From Didymodactylos carnosus (Eukaryota > Rotifera > Eurotatoria > Philodinida > Philodinidae): a stretch of 29,016 nucleotides of DNA. Of the stretch, positions 10,398-20,877 are shown in pieces. The stretch covers positions 1 through 29,016 of the forward strand of contig CAJNOQ010001728.1 of assembly GCA_905250885.1 (NCBI GenBank), in the 5' to 3' direction. The translations under genes were made by a program, and so were the position numbers. The notes under the pieces were generated by a model, which saw only the letters and a program-made list of their open reading frames with translations, made no database searches and was not told where the DNA came from. Every line of letters starts with the position of its first letter. Positions within the stretch are counted from its first letter, which is position 1.

Positions 10398-11075
10398 GTA
10401 GTATACTGAATGACACATACGGTTACGTGATACACGCTGCACGTTGTATAAAACAGAACAAAATGAAAAAAAACTTGTCTTCCTCTAATAATGTAAAGTA
10501 TTGTATTTTTGTTGCAAATATATCCGAATGTTCAGTCATAGCGAGTAATCATCATCATCATTCGGCTGGGAACAATCGAGGTTTGCAGGCGACAGTAGCG
10601 AGTAATATTTAAAATGATATTTAGCATTACATGAATAGATCGACATAGTCCTTCTTGTGGTTGCATATATCAAAGAGTTTAGATACCTCATCTATTTTTA
10701 CATATTTTATTTTAAAAAAAAAACAGTTTTAGTGTTTCCAGCTACACTTTAAAACAAAATCTGTATTTTAGAAAACCCTATCCGTTTTTCATTTTCGCTT
10801 CGAAATGAAAAAAGATTTATTGGCAATGGTCCAGAAGGTTTATGGTCAATAGGGTTTTCCATTTATCCTTCCGAATGCTATAAAAGCGACTTCTAATCCT
10901 CAAACGGGTGTTCAACATCCGTTGCTGCGGTAGCGAGATACTAGACGACACATGCGTTTACGTGGCAAATATTACACATTGCATAAGACAGAGTAGCCTG
11001 AAAAACAGCTTGTCTTTCTCTAACAATGTGAAGTATAAGATTATATTTTTGCAAATATATTTGAATACTCAATCG
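10398..11075 (+). repeat. diverged direct duplication (two copies)
   Basis: Copies at about 10398-10540 and 10930-11075 align at roughly 75% by eye. In one frame they give matching peptides: ILNDTYGYVIHAARCIKQ then NVKYCIF in the first copy, and ILDDTCVYVANITHCIRQ then NVKYKIIF in the second. The peptide pattern appears better kept than the DNA, which hints at a formerly coding repeat, but the flanking frames are short and I cannot name a family. The gap between copies has only AT-rich DNA. Confidence 0.45.
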
Positions 11076-11129
11076 TCTTCTAAAGCACATGGCTATTTAT
11101 TCTTCCCGCTTCCTTATTTGAAAGTTTAA

Positions 11130-12045
11130 CATATAACTTCTGAAAATTGTTGGAAAATTGAAGGATAAAGTGTTTAGTTTAAATAAAACAAATAAAGTAT
11201 CGACCGTGACGGAATTTCATGCTTCCAACGTAAGTGTTTGTTATCGCCGAAATTTTGACTTTTGAACAAGCTAAACTAACTTTTTCTTATTTTCTACTGT
11301 ACAAACAACTATTTTGTTTCATTGAGTATATATATAACATAGAAAGAAATTCTAAGTTTTATCATAAGAACTTTCTTCGTGTTCGCATATCAGTTGAGCG
11401 CAAATAAAGTGCATGGCTATAAGGAACGTGGTTAAACACAATCCTAACGACGTTTGTGTGCTACCTGTGCGAGAAAATATTATGAATAGAGAAAGATACT
11501 TTTTAAGAGGGTTTTTAGAGGAAATTTATAGAACACGAACAGGCACATAATCTTATAAGATCTGATGAATTCTTAAGTGATCTTATGAGATCTTACACCG
11601 TCATATGTTATGATCTTATAAGATCTTACAAAATCCTTTGAAATTTTATGGTTTCTTGGAATAAGTTCTTGTAAGATCTTATAAGACCATAGGAAATCTT
11701 GATATACGATTGCTCGCCCCAGAAGCTAAACAGAACTACACTAAAAATAACGCTTTTTTCATCTGATTATACAGCATACACCAGCAAGGTAGTCAAAAAC
11801 CTTCCAAATTTGTTAGTGAAAATATTGTTCTCATTCAGAAATACGGTAACAAATTATAAGAAGCCATTTTTTCACTTAAAATGGAGAATACAGGAATTCC
11901 ATCACACTCTATTTTGCATTTTATCTCATCAAGATTTGGTCAAAATTAAAAAAAGTAGAGCCCATTCAGTAAAGCTCACCACGATCTACCCATCTGCTTA
12001 TTTTATTTATTATTCTACTGCGTAGCCTAGGCAACCGAGAGTACG
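11130..12045. other. non-coding segment with TCTTATAAGATC island
   Basis: A word island at about 11545-11695 repeats AATCTTATAAGATCTGA, GATCTTATGAGATCTTAC, GATCTTATAAGATCTTAC and AAGATCTTATAAGACC. The remainder holds no recognisable gene; the 108-residue plus-strand frame from 11699 to 12025 has no family features I can see. Confidence 0.5.
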
Positions 12046-12049
12046 GAAA

Positions 12050-13200
12050 CCAGATAAGAATCTTATAGAAATCTTACGAAAATCTAATATGCTTCAGTCG
12101 ATAGAAATGCGTATACTGGTGTAGTATGATATTTTCATAAGAGCCACTATATGTTAGTATACGTTGAGTTACTATCGTTCACGGCTATTTTTTCGAGATA
12201 TTTGTTGAGTGCTTCTTCTTTGACATTCGAGATCTAACATGTTTTACTCGGTCTTTTCTTCGAGAACATGATGCATTCAGAGCAATTAAAGTAAAATACG
12301 TTTTGTTTCGGACTCGATGTCTCCAAAGTGTATAAACAAAATAAAGACTAAATCATCTTTAGCAAAAAGATGAGTATAGAAACAAAAATAAAGAAAGCCA
12401 CTAATTCATTATCCACTACCCGACTTCATTGAGTTAAGAATCAAATCTGCAAAGAAGACACCTTCCCCACAGAAAAAGATACTTCTGAAGGTAGATGAGA
12501 CATTCTCTAATTCTTCTCCACTCTTCATAGGAATTATGTTAACGTTTGCCGCATGTGAAGAAATATTCAGGCTCTTCCTTGGTTTGAAATATACATACAA
12601 ACACATACACGTGTATTATTATGTAAACGAAATTGCAAAGATGAATAGAGTTGCAACAAATAGTTATTCACGTTATGTATAGTGTGTACGCACGTTACAA
12701 TGTGCACTATCAACTGTGTTTGATGTATACGACATATATATTAAGACTGTTGTTGTGTGATGTCACATTCCTTTGCTCTTTTTCCTTCATACCCTATAAA
12801 AAAAGATTATTATAGCAGCCTGCTAACAAGCCTGCCATTCAATTCCAGCAGTCAGAATTCTCACGAGCAGACCTGTGCAGGTCTTTAGGAAACATCGTGC
12901 AGACCTTACAAGACCTGCAGCAGATACTATCGCCTACATCTGCTGCATTCTCTGCAGAGATATGTGACAGTGTCTGCCGCAGGTCTTCCACAGCCAAAAA
13001 CACAAAATGCCACGGTTCCTCGAATGTCAACAGAGAAGCAATCAACAAACGTCTCGAAAAAATAACCGTTAATGATAGTAACTCAACGTATACTAACATA
13101 TAGTAGCTCTTTTGAAAATCTTATAGGAATCTTATGAAAGTCGTACATTGCAAAGTATACGAATCTTATAAGAAAAAATCTTATGGAAATCTTATACTGC
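12050..13200. mobile_element. transposon-like element with 101-bp inverted arms
   Basis: 12131-12231 and 13019-13119 are reverse complements of equal length (101 bp), about 89% identical by eye. Outside each arm is a short run of AATCTTATAGAAATCTTACG-type words (12055-12090 and 13116-13195), so the ends carry the same word. Inside, 12850-12995 is a separate island of AGACCTGCAG words, including the near-palindrome AGACCTGTGCAGGTCT (12866-12881). No transposase frame is visible in the 787-base centre. The exact termini and target duplication are not determined. Confidence 0.55.
12850..12995. repeat. AGACCTGCAG word island
   Basis: Repeated, inverted and degenerate copies of GACCTGCAG / CTGCAGGTC occur (AGCAGACCTGTGCAGGTCT, GTGCAGACCTTAC, AAGACCTGCAGCAG, TCTGCTGCATTCTCTGCAGAG, CTGCCGCAGGTCTTCC). 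The area is GC-richer than its surroundings. Confidence 0.6.
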
Positions 13201-13900
13201 AAAGTAAGGTGTACGTAATTCAAAGAAGGAGCAGGTTTTATTTTTCAATAAAATATACATGGTTTGAATGATTTGAACCACATTTTGGGGTCAAAAAGTG
13301 GAAAAAACTGAAAATTTGGCTTTTTCCTCAAAACTGGGTTTTCCCCAATAAAGTCGAATTATAAATAAAATTTTTCAGCATATACAACGTCTACTCACTT
13401 TAAAGTTTTTTCTGTTGTAATCGCCGTGAAAAACAACAAGAATAAGTGGTTTTGAAAACGTCCACATACCGTCTTGCCCTCCGAAAACTCCCTTTTCGTG
13501 AACATGTAAAAAGTCGACCTCTTTTTGGTGCAAATCTAATAACTCTCGCTGATTTAGTGTTAGAGCCAATGTTTTGCGATAGAAAAATTCTGGATTCGTT
13601 TTCTTCAACTTTGCTTTCTTACAGAAAGGCACATATGAAATATAAAGTTATATATATCCGAAAAATATTGACCGTTTTGAAACGCTCTTTTTTCTTAACT
13701 CTACACTCTAAAAAAAAGTGCGACTTAGGATCAAATTAAGTTGCATTAATGTGCCTTTATCTGTCTTAATAAGCCTTAGCGCGTTAGCTGCAAGTGTATC
13801 ACCGATGATACATTTGGCTTTGTTTTTCTTTGACTCTGGTAGCTAACATGTTAATCAGCATTTTCATTTTGGAGTGTAAAGTTGGTTTAACTATTGACAC
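13201..13900. other. non-coding segment
   Basis: No gene is recognised. CTACACTCTAAAAAAAAG at 13699-13716 resembles the island-edge form CACTGTAAAAAAAA also present (reverse complement) near 19877 and 24488. It may be one end of a small element. Confidence 0.35.
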
Positions 13901-13964
13901 CGTTGCTACCCAGGTCGTTGATTTCGGTGTCAGGATCCTGATGGAACCAACATCGGAACATGCT

Positions 13965-14060
13965 GGAAGTTGTCGGAATTCGGTAAAATCCGGCAACAAC
14001 AGTGCCGGATTATGCCCGAATCCGTACCGGAAGATGTCGGCAAAGATCCGACATCTTCCG
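13965..14060. repeat. CCGGA/TCCGG word island with 12-bp hairpin
   Basis: Several GAATTCCGG-type words are followed by a perfect hairpin: GGAAGATGTCGG (14029-14040), a 7-base loop, and the exact complement (14048-14059). Short and GC-rich relative to its context. Confidence 0.6.
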
Positions 14061-14289
14061 ACCGATGAATGTGATTTTGCTGGACGTGGCAGAATGTGAC
14101 CAGTTTTAAGGTTAAAAAGTCTTAAATTTTTTCTTTTATTTTCTAGTGGTTCTTCTCTCTGTTTATTCGAGAGAGTGGAAGGCCCCACCAGCTAGGATGT
14201 GTACAACACGCCCGTTGAACAGTGTGAGCGATGACTCACACCGTTAAGAAAGAAAAAAAATAAAGTGTACATCACAGGGTCCGTCACTT

Positions 14290-14442
14290 TCCACTCACCG
14301 GAAATTAACGGATCCGTGGTTCCGGATATCGAATCGGATCTCCGGATCCTCCAGGAACCAAATATCGAAACGAGAAGGAATTTAGCGGATTTCTATCTCC
14401 GAAAATCAACGGAATTAAAAGGATCCGATCGGTCGAATCCGA
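14290..14442. repeat. CGGATCCG word island
   Basis: Copies include TTAACGGATCCGTGG, TTCCGGATATCGAATCGGATC, TCCGGATCCTCC, GCGGATTTC, ATCAACGGAATT and AAAGGATCCGATCGG. It directly abuts the next island at the motif CCTGCCCAGG. Confidence 0.6.
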
Positions 14443-14655
14443 CCTGCCCAGGAGAAAAATCTTGAATGCAGATCTTGATAAATCTTTAAAGATTTCTCAA
14501 GTATCGCCCCAGATCTTTCAAGAACTTGTGCAGATTTATCGAAATCTGTCAAGATTCTGAATGGAAGGCAATGCTGCAAATTTTCCACAAGTTTTGTATC
14601 AGAATCTGTCGTGATAAATCTTGAGCAGATCTTGTCAAGATATTTCAACAATTCT
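14443..14655. repeat. CAGATCTTG word island with CCTGCCCAGG edge
   Basis: It starts with CCTGCCCAGGAGAAAAATC. Inside are at least ten variants of AGATCTTG / CAAGATCT / AGATTTATC, in both orientations, up to TCTTGTCAAGATATTTC. No matching right-end motif was found. Confidence 0.6.
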
Positions 14656-15350
14656 GAAATGATTAATTTAATACGTAATAATCAGCATCTTCATTAACAT
14701 ATTTGGGAATTTGAAAGAAAATCTTAAACTTTATTTTCTACTTAATATTTTCATTTTTTCTACTGTATCACTACAGTACAGGCTCCACGGTACTATGCAT
14801 ACAGTACCAGAGCTGTTGAAAGTGCACGAGCAACCATAAATTCAAACACAATGTTGGAATTTTACTTTGAAAATTTTCAATGTTCTGTAGTGCTAGTATT
14901 TATTCCCTTGACTTTAGTCTAGGGTCTTACGAAATGGTTGTCTGTGTGTCTGTGTGTGCGCAAAATACGGAAAAATGGGTGTTAGATATTCTATGGATAA
15001 GCGAATCACAAGAGAGAGAAGTAGAAAATTATTTTTTACAGAAGGGAGAAAATATTCAAAGAGATGATCTGAAATATCTACCGCTGCAGAGAGACAAAAA
15101 GCTAAGCAAACGTTTTCTGTAGGCCGGTGATAGATGTCGCCAGATAGCAGCCAACTGTGATAATACAAGGAAAGTCGGCTACGGATACTGTAACTTACAG
15201 TGTACAGAAAATCCATCATAGCGAATCGATTGAAAATAGTTCCAATTTCCTTAGGATCCGTAAAGAGTGTCCAGAAAACCTTTTAGCTTTATTTCCATTG
15301 GTTTTTCCTTGGAAGCAGAGAAGTTCACAGCGTTTCTCAGCTATAATGGC
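14656..15350. other. non-coding segment, possible repeat-family sequence
   Basis: No gene is recognised. A short TGTCTGTGTG microsatellite sits at 14940-14958. Open frames in this area are short and overlap on both strands. Confidence 0.35.
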
Positions 15351-15528
15351 AGCGAACGCCGACCGAAGGAAGGCGTGAGCATTGCTGTGAGTTCAGAAAT
15401 ATTTGTAGACTTCTGGGACTTTTTGCCGTGTATATTTACGAACCTTACACATGAAAAAAGAAAAACATCAAGAAGATGGCTTAGTCAGGCCCCCAGCGAG
15501 CGCCGACCGAAGGGAGGCGTGAGCATTG
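15351..15528 (+). repeat. 34-bp GC-rich direct repeat pair
   Basis: 15351-15384 and 15495-15528 (AGCGARCGCCGACCGAAGGR, then AGGCGTGAGCATTG) differ at two positions and lie 144 bases apart, so they stay in one reading frame. Both give the peptide SERRPKxGVSI within an open frame at 15267-15626. A weaker third copy may start near 15590 (GACCGAGCGAGTGGAGACG). The GC content contrasts with the AT-rich surroundings. I take it as a dispersed repeat, not a gene. Confidence 0.65.
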
Positions 15529-15639
15529 TCTTCGATTTAAAAATCACGAAAGCGCGTTCAGTAGCGCAGATCCAGGTTATTAAAGTCAAGGGACCGAGCG
15601 AGTGGAGACGAGCGTTACCTTGTTGATATGTTTGTACTG

Positions 15640-16004
15640 AGAAAAGAATAACTCTGCTTAATTTTAGGCATGTCAGCCATATTGGATTTCTATTGGTTAG
15701 CACACAGAACCAGTTAAATCCTATCCTGTTCGTATGACACTTTTCAGTGTTGAAATAGTAAATTCACCACTGCAAATTATTTCTTTTAAAGTTAGATAAA
15801 TCACACAGAATGAACAGAGAGCAAAACATCCAGTGCGAAAACACTCTAGCAGTGGCGCCGGAATAATGGCGCTTTAAAACAGAAATAAAATAAGCTTTTG
15901 TTCAAATTTTATGCTGAGCTAATATAAAATTAATTCTAATATATATATATGAGCCTGTATCCCTGAGCATAACAACTAGGACATGCACATAAATGATTGT
16001 AAGC
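15640..16004. other. non-coding segment
   Basis: AT-rich, including an ATATATATATAT run at about 15939-15950. Nothing recognisable. Confidence 0.4.
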
Positions 16005-16395
16005 TAATGTCATATAAATGATCTTGAGCGGAGTATTGTTGAATGATCATTTCGGCGTCATTCAGGTATGTCTTAAAAAATGAGCTAGATACGATGTTAA
16101 AATGATCATAAATACGGCATAGAGGGTCATACAAATATGATCTTAAAATGATACAGTTATGACCTAAAACGAGATGATCATCGCAAGGTCATATTTAGTC
16201 CATTTTTCTTTCTATGATCTTAAAATGATCATAATATGGTTATTTTTCAAAATGATCTTAGGATGACCATGAAATGATGTCATTTCTACATCATTTTTAA
16301 GTCATCACATGATCATTCTAACGTGATTTTAAGCCCATATCATTTATTGCTCCTAAATGGCTCATTTATGTCTCATTTTTTTTGACCTGGGCAGG
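16005..16395. repeat. AATGATCAT / ATGATCTTAAAATGATC island
   Basis: About ten copies of ATGATC-centred words (GAATGATCATTTC, AAAATGATCATAAAT, TATGATCTTAAAATGATAC, GAGATGATCATCG and others) fill 370 bases. The right edge is an oligo-T run followed by GACCTGGGCAGG (16384-16395), the reverse complement of the CCTGCCCAGG edge seen at 14443. Confidence 0.65.
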
Positions 16396-16434
16396 TATCT
16401 AAGTACTCAAAATGGAAACTTGTGGCTTGAAGTA

Positions 16435-16748
16435 GTGTCCCGCAGGAATGATTTTTTCCCATTCCCTCGGGAACGGGAATGGAAGCGGTGGCCAAAGTTG
16501 ACGTTCCCGAAAATCATTCTATCTTATTTTTGTTCCTTCATTGTTCATGCTTCTCCAATCATAATTTTATCCTTAATTTAATATCTCGTCGCATTGCGCG
16601 AAGATGATGTCGCAAGAAGTCGGTACACAGTATTGATACTTTTCTCATAGATGAATATGAATTCCGAATGCCTTATGGGAACGGGAAGAAAGTTTTCGTT
16701 TACGGGAATGAGAAACGGGAATCGAGAAAATTTGTTCCCGCAGGACAC
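16435..16748. mobile_element. MITE with GTGTCCYGCRGGAA termini
   Basis: The left end GTGTCCCGCAGGAA (16435-16448) pairs with the right end TTCCCGCAGGACAC (16735-16748) as an inverted repeat with two mismatches. Inside both ends are multiple GGGAACGGGAAT words (near 16460, 16470, 16678, 16703 and 16717). At 314 bp and without coding capacity it fits a MITE. I could not see a clean target duplication. Confidence 0.6.
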
Positions 16749-17232
16749 TTGTTTGAAGACATTTGAGATTGAAAGCTTCGGTCGAAGCTGTAAAGATACA
16801 GGATGTAAAGATGACGGATGCAAATGGTTTGAATATTACACATAACGATTTTTCGATACTTTACGCAAAGAAAAAAATCAGCCAAACATTCTTCAAACTA
16901 ATCCATAGTTAACTTCCATCACAGCTTACAATTCAGTTACCACAATCTGCTCATCTGTCTGTTTCCCTTTCTTCGTTTTATTCTCCTATTCTTTTAATCT
17001 TGTACTACTCTCCATTCTCTCGAAATAATAAAGGTCCATTCTCTACTCTTCATCTTACTTCAGCAACACCTCGAGTACTATTATGTACTCGAATATTTGA
17101 AAGAAGTACAATTTTTCACGAACCCAAGTAGATTTTAGTAGTAAATATTAATATATTTTAGGCTATTATTTAATCAAGTACTAAATAGGTGGTTTTTGCC
17201 TACTTTTCTTTTACATGGGTATGTATTTGCAG
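16749..17232. other. non-coding segment before F-box-like pseudogene
   Basis: No gene. It contains a hairpin with perfect 8-bp arms TCGAGTAC/GTACTCGA (17071-17078 and 17085-17092) and a T-rich tract ending GTATTTGCAG (17223-17232), a plausible splice acceptor for the pseudogene exon that follows. Confidence 0.4.
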
Positions 17233-17963
17233 GTCGATGGAAGTCACTAATCTTATCATGCATGCCGTATCTACGAATATTTGATATTAAGCAACATGTG
17301 TATACAAACAGGACAGAGAATGAAATTTACATGAATCTTATTAAACAAATGCAATGTTCATTTTGGTTGGAGCGACAATGGTTTTGTGCATATCATGTTA
17401 AAGTGACCGGAGAAAATAGTGAAATATATTTATATTCGACTGGTCCATATAGGTAATATCATAGCAGATTTTGTTTTTGGTATTCAAGGAGAAGACAATT
17501 CACATGAGATACAGAATTGATCAAAAATAGTGTTCCATGTACTAAACAAACACATATAAAATCAGTTCATCGTCTTGAATTAACGAAAAAAATGTCATAA
17601 GTAATGGTTGCTACGACTTTCCAAATGTAAGTCAACTTACTTTTGAACTTTATCCGTTTGAAGAAAACAGACATATTTTTACAATGACTCTGAATGGTAT
17701 CATTCCTTTGGAAAATTTGTTGTTAGATCTTGTTGGATCATCACGTGAAAATGTGGATTTAGACTTGATGCAACAAAATGAACTTTCCATTTCAGTGTAC
17801 ATTAGACCAAATATAATTATACGTGAATCTTCTCCCACGAATGGAACAGTTTAGAGCAAGTATATCTCGAGGATGTTTAGAAGAAACCATGCAATATTTA
17901 TTATCAACAAATAACGATAAAACACGTTATTTCCATTCACTATGGATCAATTTTTTTGACTGA
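17233..17963 (+). pseudogene. F-box/LRR-like protein fragment (bdelloid-type), broken
   Basis: Three open pieces in different frames read as one decayed protein. Piece 1 (17233-17454) follows a TTTGCAG acceptor and reads RWKSLILSCMPYLRIFDIKQ ... FWLERQWFCAYH ... STGPYR. Piece 2 begins around 17558 with VHRLELTKKMS, meets a stop, and continues in another frame from 17600 as NGCYDFPNVSQLTFELYPFE to a stop at 17852-17854. Piece 3 (about 17842-17963) reads MEQFRASISRGCLEETMQYL. This order (SMPYLRIFDI, FWxERQWF, HRLEL, FPNVxQLTF) matches my memory of a large bdelloid family annotated as F-box domain proteins, with the F-box at the missing N-terminus. No F-box is visible here. At least two frame changes and internal stops make it non-functional. 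Confidence 0.6.
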
Positions 17964-18524
17964 TTTAAATTACAAAAAATAATGACTCTGCTTCACTCGG
18001 AAAAGCCATCTGCTGACTGTGCAGTGGATTACAGTCACTGTCTTCGCCGATGGTGATAATTGATATCCCAGACAAACACCAGGTCCTCCTATGTTTTCAA
18101 AAAAGTGAATTGTATTTCGAACTTCTTTACCGATATATTTCTAAAGTTTTTAAGCATAAGAGTGAATTTGGATCTTTTCCAAGCTCTCCACCGCCCTTAT
18201 TCACCGCCGATTCATAACAATCTTTCGTTGAAATTCAGCACGAGGTTTTCAAAATGACTATAATAGTATTTTTACTCTTCACCAACCCAGGGCGAACTTT
18301 CGTAGGATTTGATCTTGCAAGAATCTTGTGTGATCATATCTGATCTTACACCAGGATAACATCGTACTGTATGATTCATATGGGATCCTATTTTTCTTAC
18401 TATCTGTTTACATCCGAATCTGATGGATTCTGGCTCTGACAAACAAAACCAAGGAAATCCATGTCGCTTACTAGAGGGTGAGGGTGTGAAGGTGTGAAGC
18501 CGTTGCACTAGACCTTTTCCTTTA
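17964..18524. other. non-coding segment with GATCTTG island edge
   Basis: No gene. From 18282 the sequence reads CCAACCCAGGGCGAACTTTC, then several GATCTTGCAAGAATCTTG / TGATCTTACACC words to about 18360. This resembles the left edge of the other word islands; a right edge was not found. Confidence 0.4.
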
Positions 18525-19300
18525 CTTTTGATCGACGAGTGTTCTGCTCATCGTCGACGACTGATCTAGGAAAAGTGACCAATGGACTTCACTAACTTTG
18601 GATCCGCGAGACTGTTCGGATCGTTGTCGAAAATAAATCTAGAAAAGAAAGAGATTCCATCTGCAGGGAGAAAAGTCAATTCCAATCACTTTCGATCGAC
18701 GACGGATCTAGAAAACAAACAGAGATTCATTTGGAGAAAAAAAGAGCAGTTGACTTAATACACTTTCAATCGCGATGCGTCTTCAGAGCATCTTCGAGGA
18801 TAGACGTAGGAAAGGAAAAAATTCGTTTGCAAAAATAGAAGTGAAATCCACTCTCTTTGATCGAGGAGAGTGTTCGAATCATTGTCGACGAGCGATCTAA
18901 AGGAAGAAGATATTGATTAGGAGAGAAAACGAGAAAAGGATTCTAGTCAGTTTCGATTGAGAAGCGTCTGCAGATGACCGCCGAGGATAGTTCTAGAAAA
19001 TGAAAACATTCATCAGGAGACAGAGAAGTGAATCGCACTGACTTTGATCGACGAGATTCTTCAGATCATCGTCAACGATTGATCCAAAAAGAAAGAGAAT
19101 AGGATTCCACTCACTCTTGATGGAGGAGACTGTTCGGATCATTGTCGACGATCGACCTAAAGGAAGACGAAATTCATTTGGAGAGAGAACGAGAAATGGA
19201 TTTCACTCACTGTCGATCGAGGAGAGTGTTTGGATCATTGTCGACGATCGATCTTAAGATTGAAGAGATTGATTTGGAGAAAGAACGAGAAGTGAACTTG
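18525..19300. repeat. degenerate minisatellite with 71-96 bp units
   Basis: Nine units, each recognised by a GATCGASGAGAGTGTTCGGA-like head and, usually, a TCATTGTCGACGATCGATC-like core, begin near 18530, 18601, 18694, 18767, 18859, 18955, 19046, 19119 and 19215. Unit lengths fall into two classes, about 71-74 and 91-96 bases. The shared tail runs CTAAAGGAAGAAGAGATTC, then ATTTGGAGAGAGAACGAGAA and TGGATTCCACTCAC. Copies are strongly diverged, apart from the last two, which are closest to each other. No frame is open across the array, so it is non-coding. Confidence 0.8.
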
Positions 19301-19600
19301 GCTGGATCTCGATAGACATTGCCTGTGTGGACTCTGAGACTTCTTGAGTGATATTGAAAGTCAGATCTGGTTGATGATAGATGTGTTAGACAGCAGAGAT
19401 AAATTGTTCAAGTTCGTACAACTGAATTGCTTCAAAACGGGACAAACTGACAATCGGAGTACTGGATGAAATGGCATTGTAACCCAATCAGCTGTGTAGC
19501 TGAGTGTCGGAAATATGACGTCGTAGAATCACATAAGTTACTTCAGACGATTCCGACCTAAATAAAAAACTAAATACTCGCCAACGAAGAATCAAGTACC
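19301..19600. other. non-coding segment
   Basis: Unique-looking AT-rich sequence after the minisatellite; no gene or repeat recognised. Confidence 0.4.
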
Positions 19601-19896
19601 TTTTATTTCTAAAAACCTTATAAAAATGACGAAGAACCGTTAGATGATAAAACAATAAACCTTGTGACGGTGTGTTCGAAAGTGAACACCTCAACAAATT
19701 AGAGGAAACCATTTGAAAAACCTTTTTCGTGAACGGAAACCCTCTTAAATTGTTATAAACTGGTTAGCTGATAAACGGTCAATCTGTTAAACGGAAAAAA
19801 GGTTCAAGCGCTTGACAGGAACGTTTTAACAGTATTTCAGTAATTTCTGAAACCCAAAAGGTTCACCACAGCACCTGTTTTTTTTACAGTGTAGTA
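19600..19896. repeat. AACGGTT / AACCTTT word island
   Basis: Words such as AAAACCTTATAA, GAACCGTTAG, AACCTTTTTCGTGAACGG, AAACGGTCAAT and TTAAACGGAAAAAAGG recur across about 280 bases. The right edge is TTTTTTTTACAGTGTAG (19877-19893), the reverse complement of CTACACTGTAAAAAAAA. A near-identical edge closes another island at 24480-24499, suggesting a shared terminal sequence; TA plus CACTGTAAAA would be compatible with a Tc1/mariner-type end. Confidence 0.5.
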
Positions 19897-20877
19897 TATG
19901 AACCGAACAAAATATAGAGAAAACAAGATGTTACTATAGCGTTCATCAATGGTAATGAACAGGAGTAGCTGTACTTTCGCCGTACATATTTCAAACGGTT
20001 TCTATCTACACATTAATTTTAGAGAGATTCCATTTAATCTTGGAGTTGACATTTGAGTGGATGGAGATAATAGTTGGTCAATCATTGATCCGACTCAGCT
20101 ATCTTCTCGTGTAACCTAACATCTGGCAAAATTTTTATTGATCATAATAAAACGAGCGGTGCATGTTTAGTTATTGCACATAACACACAACGACAGATAA
20201 AGCATGAAGGTGGACATAGCTTGTCGCCGAATCACGAGCATTTCTGTCCGTCAGTAAACATATCATGGAAGGTCAATTTTGCGAATGGAATAATGTTACC
20301 GAATTATCCAATCAAGAAAATAAGGAATAATTATCTTAAAAATTTCCTCCAAATCAAACTTTGGGAAATTTGGATAGGTAAACCATATCTATTATCTAAA
20401 CCAGACTTTTTATTTCTTTATACTATGTAGAAGATAAATATTCTTTCGTATTAATCATGTTTGTGTAAGGCTTCTCCATATAATTCGTTAACAAGAGAAC
20501 GTAATTCTGTTTAACAATAGCAAAACATTTACAAAACTAGTGTCAAAACGAGATGTAATTCGTACGATTGTGCAGGATTTATGAAGTTGTATCAGAAGTT
20601 CACGTAACTATATTTCAAAGAAACTAGTTTTTGTATCCTCTCTAAATGTCGATAAAACAGATTGTACATATGAGTTTTCTGGAAAATCCTTCTTCTAGAA
20701 ATGGAGAAATTGTTTCATACCAATCTTTAGCTCTTTACTATAAGGCTTAGGTATAAGCACTCTTATATTCTTTTTCAAATAACTTTTCATATTTATTCTG
20801 TTGTGACTATATCCTTTTATATGTCATTTATAAATATATTCTAGTCTGCTATGTAACTTCTTATACAAATATACTGT
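19897..20877. other. non-coding segment with a weak coding remnant
   Basis: A plus-strand frame runs from about 20115 to 20430 with a passage (GKIFIDHNKTSGACLVIAHN, then HEGGHSLSPNHEHFCPSVN) that looks less random than its surroundings. An adjacent frame contributes IPFNLGVDI and VDGDNSWSIIDPTQLSSRV upstream (about 20027-20118). It may be a decayed gene, but I recognise no family and the end (20330-20430) is AT-rich filler. Confidence 0.3.

Noticed and set aside
11699-12025. 108-residue plus-strand frame
   Set aside because: Low-complexity, no family pattern, and no start or splice context that supports it.
13799-14188. 129-residue minus-strand frame with overlapping plus-strand frame
   Set aside because: It spans a hairpin island (GGAAGATGTCGG arms) and overlaps an 89-residue frame on the other strand; neither has recognisable domains.
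14938-14958. TGTCTGTGTGTCTGTGTGTG as telomeric repeat
   Set aside because: Too short and irregular; a simple microsatellite explains it.
18525-19300. CRISPR-like array
   Set aside because: Units are diverged, of two lengths, with no short identical repeats separated by unique spacers, and the context is eukaryotic.
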